Of a stretch of 5,325 nucleotides of DNA, positions 1 through 5,325 are shown in pieces. The notes below the pieces were generated by a model. It worked only from the letters and a program-made list of their open reading frames with translations, did not search any database and was not told the origin of the DNA. The stretch covers positions 8,429-13,753 of the forward strand of contig DCAW01000052.1 of assembly GCA_002313895.1 (NCBI GenBank), in the 5' to 3' direction. The stretch is from Dehalococcoidia bacterium UBA1123 (GTDB taxonomy: Bacteria > Chloroflexota > Dehalococcoidia > Lucifugimonadales > UBA1123). A program made the position numbers and the translations under genes. How positions within the stretch are numbered: the stretch's first letter is position 1; each line of letters starts with the position of its first letter.

Positions 1-41
1 ATTCCTGGACAGCATAAGGGTCTCACGTAACCGATGAGATC

Positions 42-347
42 ATGTTTTGGGCCGACGGAACAAACTTTCCTGCTAAATACTGGTCGTACCCAGTGGATCA
101 CGACGGAGAGATGGTCGGGTGCGTGGTCACTTTCGTGGACATCACCGAACGTCTCAAGCAGGACGAAGAGTTGCGTCTGACCGACAAGATGGCGGCGCTG
201 GGCGAACTTCCTGCCGGACTGGCCCACGAGTTGAACAATCCTGCTGCCGCCGCAAGCAGGGCATCCAGCCAACTGCTGGAATCCCTGGGTGACCTGCAGT
301 CAACGACGATCGAGCTGACGCGGGTCGGAATCGACCACCAACTCTGA
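42..347 (+). CDS. Kinase fragment 1: PAC end plus dimerisation/phosphoacceptor helix
   Basis: This open segment of 101 codons is the 5' surviving piece of the disrupted kinase. Residues 1-37 from the ATG are the end of a PAS/PAC domain (WADGTNFP, YWSYPV, FVDITER), 38-50 a linker helix, and 51-80 the HisKA-like helix with MAALGELPAGLAHELNN, His62 being the likely phosphorylated residue. The ATG at 42 is unlikely to be a true start: the frame is already kinase-like upstream (SHVTDEI from about 21), it falls inside the PAS fold, and no Shine-Dalgarno site precedes it. The piece ends at TGA 345-347 in mid-domain, before any ATP-binding region, so alone it could not act as a kinase. Typical homologues have GKLSAGLAHELNNP; the Pro in GELPAG may be a decay substitution. 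Treat as a gene remnant rather than an independent protein. Confidence 0.5.
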   Translation: MFWADGTNFPAKYWSYPVDHDGEMVGCVVTFVDITERLKQDEELRLTDKMAALGELPAGLAHELNNPAAAASRASSQLLESLGDLQSTTIELTRVGIDHQL

Positions 348-419
348 GGGTCACTGGTAGAGTGGGACCGAATACTTCAAAATCGCTCCTCAGAAGCGAC
401 CAATTTCACGACCCTTGAG

Positions 420-1121
420 TTGAGCAATCATGAAGGCGAGTTGCTCGACTGGCTAGACGACCACGGTGTCGAAGACGGCTGGGACTTTTCCGGGACCCAG
501 GCTGCTGCGGGAATTCAACCTGATGACCTGGAGAAAATTGCCGCAACAGTGCCCAAAGACACATTGGGCGACGCGATTAGATGGTTGACCAAGTCGTTCA
601 CGGCCCAGGATTTGGCAGGAGCAATCGTTCTGAGCGCCTCCAGCATTTCAAAGCTTGTGAATGCCGCCAAATCCTTCTCCTTCAAGGATCGAGATGCCGG
701 GCAGAACGTCGATGTGCATCAAGGCATCGAGGACACCATTACAATCCTGGGCAACCGACTGAAGCAGGGCATCGAAGTAGTTCGTGTTTTCGATCAGGAA
801 CTCCCCCGCATCATGGCGCCTGGCAGCGAGTTGAACCAGGTCTGGATGAACTTGTTGGACAACTCCATAGACGCGCTTGGGAACAAGGGAACGATAATCA
901 TCTCAACCCGTCAAGAGGATGGTAACATCGTTGTGGAGATTCCCGACAACGGCTCAGGTATCCCGCAGGAGATACAAAGACATATCTTTGATCCATTTTT
1001 CACGACAAAGGACATAGGTGAGGGAATGGGCCTCGGATTAGACGTGGTGCGCCGCATCATCACCGTCCGGTGTCAGGGTGAAGTAGGGTTCGAGAGCGAC
1101 ACAGCAGGCACAGCTTTTTGA
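420..1121 (+). CDS. Kinase fragment 2: HATPase_c ATP-binding domain
   Basis: This is the 3' piece of the same gene, in the same frame as fragment 1 and open from 348. From a nominal TTG at 420, residues 1-60 hold a helical linker (DWLDDHGVEDGWDF is characteristic of this kinase subgroup by recollection), 65-95 the second dimerisation helix (SSISKLVNAAKSFSF), and 100-230 the GHKL ATPase fold: N-box about 137-153 (Asn144 and Asn148 region), G1 DNGSGIP 176-182, FDPFFTTK 190-197, G2 GEGMGLGL 200-207. Key ATP and Mg contacts therefore look preserved. The TTG has no Shine-Dalgarno site and no better start exists nearby, so independent translation is doubtful. The TGA at 1119 removes only the last eight or so residues (VKLPILTE in the frame beyond), which normally form the final strand of the fold. 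Confidence 0.5.
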   Translation: MSNHEGELLDWLDDHGVEDGWDFSGTQAAAGIQPDDLEKIAATVPKDTLGDAIRWLTKSFTAQDLAGAIVLSASSISKLVNAAKSFSFKDRDAGQNVDVHQGIEDTITILGNRLKQGIEVVRVFDQELPRIMAPGSELNQVWMNLLDNSIDALGNKGTIIISTRQEDGNIVVEIPDNGSGIPQEIQRHIFDPFFTTKDIGEGMGLGLDVVRRIITVRCQGEVGFESDTAGTAF

Positions 1122-1260
1122 GTCAAACTTCCGATCCTGACGGAATAGCAACCCCAAGAGTCTCACATTAGCTGTCAATACCGAGAATAACAACACATTT
1201 TCCCAGGTGCCATATAATTGGCATAGCTTGCTCGTAGCAACACACAGGATCAGAGCTAAT

Positions 1261-1557
1261 ATGAATATGAGAAGTTTGCCGGTTCCGGTGTCCTTCGCGG
1301 TTGTCGTACTCGGGATAATCGCGCTGTTCATTTTCTTTGGCGCGTGGGCAGTCTCCGTGGATGCCGCCGAGAAAGAGCAAAGCCTGACCGCCACCATTGT
1401 TAGCGGCACGGTTGGTTATGGCTCGGTCCCCACGGTAGACTCTCTGAGCGCGAACCAACCTAATCTTGCTCCCCATCTGGCGAGCCTGACGGACACGACC
1501 AGCGCAGCCGATACCTGGTGGGGGCAATCGTTAATTCTGGCATGCCCGCTTCATTAA
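1261..1557 (+). CDS. Possible small membrane-anchored or secreted protein, unrecognised
   Basis: The ORF predicts 98 residues. Residues 1-8 are short and carry one Arg (MNMRSLPV), 9-32 form a strong hydrophobic segment (VVVLGIIALFIFFGAWA), and 33-98 are polar with VDAAEKEQ just after the helix. This suggests an N-terminal anchor or uncleaved signal with the rest outside the membrane; no clear signal-peptidase or lipobox site is seen. AGGA at 1246-1249 lies 11 nt before the ATG, a weak but usable ribosome site, which is why I prefer it to the in-frame GTG at 1207. I do not recognise a family. It ends 58 bp before the downstream MFS gene on the same strand, so cotranscription is possible. Antisense ORFs cover the same bases and lack comparable features. 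It may instead be a chance ORF or the remnant of a longer gene. Confidence 0.4.
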   Translation: MNMRSLPVPVSFAVVVLGIIALFIFFGAWAVSVDAAEKEQSLTATIVSGTVGYGSVPTVDSLSANQPNLAPHLASLTDTTSAADTWWGQSLILACPLH

Positions 1558-1600
1558 ATAAGCCCCCAAATACCGCATAATAGCGTCAAGCGAAATTTAG

Positions 1601-1607
1601 AAGGAAG
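1601..1607 (+). promoter_or_regulatory. Shine-Dalgarno site that fixes the first MFS start
   Basis: AAGGAAG ends 8 nt before the GTG at 1616. An upstream in-frame GTG at 1607 overlaps this motif and so has no room for ribosome binding, which makes 1616 the better start. Confidence 0.6.
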
Positions 1608-1615
1608 TGAACCCC

Positions 1616-2980
1616 GTGGCCCTATCCGCAACGCCAACGTTGAGCACAATCGCGACACGTCTTCCCTTCGGCATTCACTATAGCTGGGTAATCGTGGGGA
1701 TACTGGCCTTAGTGCAGATCATCGGCAGTTCCATTGGCATGGCCGCCGGAGTGGTCGTCACTCCGCTTACCACTGCCGACGGCGGATTCGGATGGAGCGT
1801 AGGAACCATCGGCGCGGCATTGATGGTGTATTACCTGGTCAGCGCGGCCTTCGCCCCGATCAGCGGCTGGCTTGGGGACCGCTACGGCGCCCGCAACATG
1901 ATGATCTTCGGCGGCGCGCTTTACGGCGTGAGCATGCTGTTGCTGGGGATCATCACTCAGCCCTGGCACTTCTTTGTCACATTCGGGGTCTTGCTGTCCC
2001 TGACGCAATCCATCTCGATGGTGCCTTTGATGGCAGCGGTGAATCTGTGGTTCAGACGAAACCTGGGGTTGGGCGTGGGAATTCTATGGGGCGCCGGAGG
2101 AGTCGGGACCGCGATCATGGCGCTGTTGATCAGCTACCTCATAGGCTCGTTGGGCTGGCAGGGCACTTTCTGGAGCATCGGACTGGTGGGCGGCGGCATC
2201 GTGCTTGCGCTGTCGATGTTTTTCCGAAACAGGCCTTCTGATATTCAGATCGAACCTTACGGAACTCGACCCGATGACCCGACGGAGATCATAAGGCCAG
2301 ACGCGATTGAGAAACTGAGAATCAAAGTATTCAACAAACACGTGCGTAGCACCAGGGCTTTCTGGAACCTTCCGCTGATACATGGGCTCGGGTGCGCGGG
2401 GCACGGCATCATACTCATCTACTCTGTGCCCATCGCCGTGCAAGAGGGGATTAGTCTGGTGACCGCCGCCGCGATCCTCAGCCTGATTTCGCTGTTCAGC
2501 GTCGGTAGTCGGTTCGGAACCCCAATAATGGCGGAACGGTTCGGCGGCAAGCGGATCATGATTCTGGCGCTTTTCGTCCAGGGAATCACGGTGCTCGCTC
2601 TATTCTGGGCGTCAGATGTCTGGATGTTCTACGTTTTTGGTGTCTTGTTCGGCATCGGGTTCGGCGGCGAGATGTCTGCCTACATGGTGGTTAATCGCCA
2701 GTATTTCGGCGAGGGGCCTATAGCCACAACCTACGGCTTCCAGATGATGGGTGCCCTAATGGGACACGCCATAGCCACAGGTCTGGCTGGCCTCGTCATC
2801 TACGTCACAGGTTCATACGGCCCGATATTGGCCCTGTCGATGGCGTTCAGTTTTGTGGGCGTGCTGATGATTCTCACGCTGGAACCCTCTCACAAGATGC
2901 TTATTCCCGACTGGGAGAATTCGCTTTCGCCCGAAGCGCGATCGACGCCAGCAATTGGCGTCGCATCGGCGGGGGATTGA
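1616..2980 (+). CDS. MFS transporter, 12 TM, monocarboxylate/oxalate-formate-like
   Basis: The protein is a complete 454-residue secondary carrier of the inner membrane. Twelve hydrophobic segments can be read at roughly 21-43, 62-82, 95-113, 118-140, 150-173, 183-203, then after a polar central loop (204-250) at 251-275, 283-303, 312-331, 335-357, 375-397 and 402-422. The MFS motif A lies between helices 2 and 3 (GWLGDRYGAR, 84-93), with a weaker copy in the second half (MAERFGGKR, 305-313). The N-terminal HYSWVIVGILALVQ and the Gly-rich helices 4-5 (NLWFRRNLGLGVGILWGAGG) resemble the monocarboxylate/oxalate-formate antiporter branch, so an organic anion is a reasonable but unproven substrate. 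The start is GTG at 1616, chosen for the AAGGAAG 8 nt upstream; GTG 1607 would add three residues. The gene runs convergently towards the dehydrogenase gene. No frame damage is visible. Confidence 0.88.
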   Translation: MALSATPTLSTIATRLPFGIHYSWVIVGILALVQIIGSSIGMAAGVVVTPLTTADGGFGWSVGTIGAALMVYYLVSAAFAPISGWLGDRYGARNMMIFGGALYGVSMLLLGIITQPWHFFVTFGVLLSLTQSISMVPLMAAVNLWFRRNLGLGVGILWGAGGVGTAIMALLISYLIGSLGWQGTFWSIGLVGGGIVLALSMFFRNRPSDIQIEPYGTRPDDPTEIIRPDAIEKLRIKVFNKHVRSTRAFWNLPLIHGLGCAGHGIILIYSVPIAVQEGISLVTAAAILSLISLFSVGSRFGTPIMAERFGGKRIMILALFVQGITVLALFWASDVWMFYVFGVLFGIGFGGEMSAYMVVNRQYFGEGPIATTYGFQMMGALMGHAIATGLAGLVIYVTGSYGPILALSMAFSFVGVLMILTLEPSHKMLIPDWENSLSPEARSTPAIGVASAGD

Positions 2981-3002
2981 GAAACTTACGAATCCTTTTG
3001 TC

Positions 3003-3095
3003 GTCATGCTCAACGGAGTGAAACACATCTGACCGCTTGAAGAACAGCCGGTGCCTAAGGACGACCAGATTCTTCGACTGCGGTCTCAGAATGAC
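3003..3095. repeat. Imperfect palindromic intergenic repeat
   Basis: The left arm (3003-3030) and right arm (3067-3095) are imperfect reverse complements. Clear pairings are GTCAT 3003-3007 with ATGAC 3091-3095, CGGAGT 3014-3019 with ACTGCG 3077-3082 (one mismatch), and ATCT 3027-3030 with AGAT 3067-3070, separated by a 36-nt centre. It fills most of the 150-bp gap between two convergent genes. The wording (GTCATGCT...AGTGAA...ATCTGACC, and AGATTCTTCGACTGCG...CAGAATGAC) resembles, from memory, dispersed intergenic palindromes common in Chloroflexota and some other bacteria. It could act as a bidirectional terminator or be a small non-autonomous repeat. No U-run follows either arm, so a classic intrinsic terminator is not supported. 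Confidence 0.6.
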
Positions 3096-3130
3096 ACACT
3101 AATCGACGGCTGAAAGCTGATTGTTAAAAG

Positions 3131-3919
3131 TTACCTCGAAGGGCTGGCTATCGTTACTCCGCCATCGACCGGCAGGATGACGCCAGTTATCCATCGGGCC
3201 TCGTCAGACGCCAAAAACAACCCGGCATATCCGATGTCCCAACCCGAACCTTCGACGCCTAGGGGCGAAGCCTCCCGACGAGTCTCGCGACGTTCCTCGG
3301 TCATGTTACGAGCCACCATCGAGGTGTAAACCGGCCCCGGCATGATGCAGTTGACTCGAACTCCGTCTGGCGCGTGGTCAATCGCCATCGCCTGGGTCAG
3401 AGCTATGACTCCGCCCTTTGAAACACTGTAAGCTGTCAGACCCCTAGGCCGGACCGCCGAGATCGACGAGATGTTGACTATGGAGCCTCCGCCGCCGGAC
3501 GAAACCATCTGCGGGATGGCGAACTTGGATGTCAGCATCATGGATTTCACGTTGACCGTCATCACACGGTCCCAGTCTTCCTCGGTCACTTCAAGCACGG
3601 TGCCAGACCCTCCGATGCCGACGTTGTTGTGGAGGATGTCGAGGCGTCCGTATTTTTGGACAGCAGCCTGAACCATCGCCTCGCAGTCGTCGGCCCGGCT
3701 GACATCGGCAGTGAACACCGATGCCTCGCCTCCCTCGGAAGTGATCGTATCCAAAGTTTGGGCGGCGCGGTCTTTTTGATTATCGACCAGCAGGACCTTC
3801 GCTCCCTCTCGCGCAAAGAGGATGGCCGTGGCTTTGCCATTGCCCATGACCTCCCCGGACGCCCCGGCGCCGGTTACGATGGCTACCTTCCCCGCAAGCC
3901 TCGGCTTTTGTTCATTCAT
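3131..3919 (-). CDS. Short-chain dehydrogenase/reductase (SDR), classical type
   Basis: This is a complete 262-residue cytoplasmic oxidoreductase, expected to interconvert an alcohol and a ketone with a nicotinamide cofactor. The Rossmann start is KVAIVTGAGASGEVMGNGKA (11-30), a stretched form of TGxxxGxG. Asp46 at the end of strand 2 (LLVDNQ) favours NAD(H) over NADP(H). ADV (71-73) and NNVG (98-101) are the usual adenine-pocket and core motifs. The catalytic set is Asn123 (VNV), Ser151 or Ser152 (NISS), Tyr164 and Lys168 (YSVSK), followed by PGPVYT (194-199) and the C-terminal ITGVILPVDGG. Length is normal for the classical family. The start at 3919 has AGGAGG 7 nt upstream; an in-frame ATG at 3943 would place that site inside the coding region. 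The gene is convergent with the first MFS gene and divergent from the second. The substrate cannot be told; resemblance to FabG-type reductases is general only. Confidence 0.92.
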   Translation of the reverse strand: MNEQKPRLAGKVAIVTGAGASGEVMGNGKATAILFAREGAKVLLVDNQKDRAAQTLDTITSEGGEASVFTADVSRADDCEAMVQAAVQKYGRLDILHNNVGIGGSGTVLEVTEEDWDRVMTVNVKSMMLTSKFAIPQMVSSGGGGSIVNISSISAVRPRGLTAYSVSKGGVIALTQAMAIDHAPDGVRVNCIMPGPVYTSMVARNMTEERRETRREASPLGVEGSGWDIGYAGLFLASDEARWITGVILPVDGGVTIASPSR

Positions 3920-3926
3920 TATACGG

Positions 3927-3932
3927 CCTCCT
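3927..3932 (-). promoter_or_regulatory. Strong Shine-Dalgarno site of the SDR gene
   Basis: CCTCCT on the given strand is AGGAGG on the gene's strand, 7 nt before the ATG whose first base is 3919. This perfect site decides the start against the longer in-frame ATG at 3943. Confidence 0.8.
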
Positions 3933-4103
3933 GAAAAATTCATGATTAGATGGCGCTTTTCAAATAGTTGTGGCGGCCCAATCCTATCTCATGATGGAAG
4001 AACGTGTTCACCCAACGATATCCATTTTCAGATAGACTCTTCATTTACAGTTGCCTCATCTCGACTTTGTTTCCATGCTCTCCGAGTGAAGAAATCAAGA
4101 AAA
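3933..4103. other. Divergent intergenic region between SDR and second MFS gene
   Basis: Both flanking genes must be started from here or read from further away, so promoters for both directions are expected. I found no convincing -35/-10 pair on either strand: TTGAAA on the minus strand (ending near 3955) has only a poor -10 at 17 nt. No operator-like palindrome or riboswitch is apparent. The plus-strand frame of the second MFS gene stays open through this stretch, but its translation shows no membrane or family features before the ATG at 4104. Confidence 0.4.
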
Positions 4104-5300
4104 ATGACAGACACTAGTCTTCAATTGAACATTTGGAAGTTTTATCTCTTCAAAGTATTTGAGGGCTTTGTCCTCTATTACTCGATAGACAAGATTTTGA
4201 TGGAATCCCGGGGGCTGTCTGTAACTGACATGGTCCAGGTCGAAATAGTCTTTGCTGTATTTTTGCTGATTTTTGAGATTCCGTCGGGCGCAATCTCTGA
4301 TCGCTGGAGCCGAAAGTACGTCCTTGCGATCAACGTCGTATTTTTCATGCTGAACACTTTTCTTTGGGCGATCGCGCAAGACATAAGCCTGTTCATGATT
4401 GGCGCTTTTGCCGCATCGATAAGCTCTGCGCTCAAGTCGGGCACCGACACCTCGTTTCTGTATGACACGTTGCTGGAATTGAGCAAGGAAGAAACTTATG
4501 AGAAAACGCTGGGGAATGCCATATTCTACGAAAGTATCGCCGCGATTGTTGCAGGAATAGCCGGAGCAATGATTGCCGATTACTACGGCCTGGCGGCGCC
4601 GTTCTGGCTCACCTTGATATTTTCGTTCATCGCCGTGCTGCTCGCTCTTTCGCTACGAGAGCCGGAAATCCAAAGAACGACTGAAGAGATGACATACTGG
4701 GAGCATATCGTTTCAACCGGAAGATTTCTCTGGCGGCATCCGTTTATCTACCACCTGATCTTCTTGACCGTAATTCTTGGCGCGACGCTAAATCTTGCCG
4801 ATGAGTATGGGCAGTTGTATTTTGTGCGTGTAGGCATCCCGATTTTTGTTTTCGGTTATCTTGCCGCTGTAGGAAATGGTATCGAAGCTATATCTGCGAA
4901 ATTCTCACATAAGCTGAAGGGCTACTCGCGAGGAAAAATCTACACTTTCTTGATCTTCGTAAGCGGTGGCGGGTTCGTTCTTACAGGGGCGCTTAAATCT
5001 CCTTTCGGAGCAGTTTTTATTTTTCTACCTCTTCTAGCGTACTATGTTTCGTTCCCTCTGATTTCCAGCGACCTTCACAGAGAATTTTCTTCGGGCCAAC
5101 GAGCTACGGGAGAATCCTTTATCAGCCTCCTTAAGATGACTGTTTACATTCCTGTGGCTCTTGGATTTGGCTTGATCGCGGATCGCGTTTCGGTTTTTTC
5201 GGCTTACATTACGGTTGGCGCCTTCGTTGGTCTTTACCTCATCATCTTTGTTTTGGTATCTTTCCGGAAAATCGGACACATTGAAACTATCGAATCATAG
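4104..5300 (+). CDS. MFS transporter, 12 TM, probable efflux-type
   Basis: The protein is a complete 398-residue membrane carrier of a different MFS branch from the upstream one. It opens with LNIWKFYLFKVFEGFVLYYS (helix 1), then helix 2 (about 44-62) ending in the motif A loop PSGAISDRWSRKY (60-72). SGTDTSFLYDTLLE (112-125) after helix 4 matches, by recollection, a conserved S-G-[AT]-D-[ST]-x-L-Y-D-[ST]-L signature in a group of uncharacterised or drug-efflux-like MFS proteins. A polar loop (185-210) splits the halves; helices continue from about 214 to 386 and the tail is polar. The ATG at 4104 begins just before helix 1. Only a weak purine-rich GAAGAA precedes it, and GTG 4086 is an alternative that would add six basic-rich residues. 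The open frame extends back to 3822 but overlaps the SDR gene and is not protein-like there. Base composition is visibly more A+T-rich than in the first MFS gene, hinting at separate origin. The substrate is unknown. Confidence 0.87.
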   Translation: MTDTSLQLNIWKFYLFKVFEGFVLYYSIDKILMESRGLSVTDMVQVEIVFAVFLLIFEIPSGAISDRWSRKYVLAINVVFFMLNTFLWAIAQDISLFMIGAFAASISSALKSGTDTSFLYDTLLELSKEETYEKTLGNAIFYESIAAIVAGIAGAMIADYYGLAAPFWLTLIFSFIAVLLALSLREPEIQRTTEEMTYWEHIVSTGRFLWRHPFIYHLIFLTVILGATLNLADEYGQLYFVRVGIPIFVFGYLAAVGNGIEAISAKFSHKLKGYSRGKIYTFLIFVSGGGFVLTGALKSPFGAVFIFLPLLAYYVSFPLISSDLHREFSSGQRATGESFISLLKMTVYIPVALGFGLIADRVSVFSAYITVGAFVGLYLIIFVLVSFRKIGHIETIES

Positions 5301-5325
5301 AAACTAGGCTGCCAAAGACTCATCG

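Larger units (their letters stand above)
1..1148 (+). pseudogene. Disrupted PAS/PAC sensor histidine kinase, 5' end outside window
   Basis: One reading frame (codons starting at positions divisible by 3) carries a whole kinase C-terminal region: PAC end of a PAS domain (FWADGTNFP to VTFVDITER), phosphoacceptor box HELNNPAAA with the candidate His codon at 225-227, N-box ELNQVWMNLLDNSIDAL from about 828, G1 box DNGSGIP at about 945, FDPFFTTK, and G2 box GMGLGL near 1020-1040. The frame is broken by TGA at 345-347 and TGA at 1119-1121, yet reads on sensibly past both: GSLVEWDRIL after the first, and VKLPILTE to TAG at 1146-1148 after the second. FxVKLPI is the usual end of such kinases. Further left, TAA at 15-17 lies in the same frame, while kinase-like residues FLDSIR appear in the frame starting at position 2, suggesting a frameshift near 15-25. 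I infer a decayed gene. Sequencing errors are the main alternative. Intact homologues are membrane-linked or soluble sensors that autophosphorylate and pass phosphate to a response regulator; none is visible here. Confidence 0.8.

Noticed and set aside
345..347. TGA as selenocysteine or programmed readthrough in the kinase
   Set aside because: No catalytic Cys-type position is expected there, no clear stem-loop follows, the next base is G at both TGA sites, and two separate events would be needed in one gene.
1213..1218. TATAAT as a -10 promoter element ahead of the small ORF
   Set aside because: The hexamer is perfect, but no -35 match is found at 16-18 nt and the TG is misplaced for an extended -10, so it may be chance in an A+T-rich patch.
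1228..1240. TTGCT-CGT-AGCAA hairpin in the leader of the small ORF
   Set aside because: A five-pair stem with a three-base loop and no U-run is too short to support a terminator or operator call.
1038..1527. Antisense ORFs over the end of the kinase and the small ORF
   Set aside because: They overlap conserved kinase coding or lack any recognisable motif and start signal, so they look like shadows.
3822..4103. Long upstream extension of the second MFS protein
   Set aside because: It lies antisense to the SDR start region and its translation is low-complexity and lacks family or membrane features; helix 1 begins right after the ATG at 4104.

Overview
The window is bacterial chromosomal DNA with five recognisable units: a decayed histidine kinase gene, a small possible membrane-protein gene, two unrelated major facilitator superfamily (MFS) transporters, and one short-chain dehydrogenase. 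From memory, the style of the kinase (HELNNPAAA box), of the dehydrogenase (stretched GNGKA nucleotide loop) and of the palindromic intergenic sequence recalls Chloroflexota of the SAR202/Dehalococcoidia type. That is an inference from remembered resemblance, not a search. Starts are mixed (GTG, ATG), and good Shine-Dalgarno sites precede the first transporter and the dehydrogenase.

Layout. Positions 1-1148 (+) hold the 3' two-thirds of a PAS/PAC histidine kinase. It reads as one continuous frame interrupted by in-frame TGA codons at 345 and 1119, with a TAA at 15 and a probable frameshift near the left edge, so it is best called a pseudogene. Positions 1149-1615 hold no recognised gene, but a 98-codon ORF at 1261-1557 with one strong transmembrane segment is a plausible small gene. 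Positions 1616-2980 (+) encode a complete 12-helix MFS carrier. Positions 2981-3130, between convergent genes, contain an imperfect inverted repeat of about 93 bp. Positions 3133 back to 3919 (-) encode a complete SDR oxidoreductase. A 184-bp divergent intergenic region follows, then a second complete MFS transporter at 4104-5300 (+), visibly more A+T-rich than the first. The last 25 bases are unassigned.

Functionally this looks like an accessory metabolic neighbourhood: a likely organic-anion-type carrier convergent with an NAD-type alcohol/ketone dehydrogenase, then a possible efflux-type MFS protein. No pathway can be named, since neither transporter nor dehydrogenase substrate is readable from the sequence. 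I see no RNA gene, CRISPR array, transposase or phage gene. The clearest unusual signals are the disrupted kinase and the palindromic repeat. I found no convincing undescribed system.
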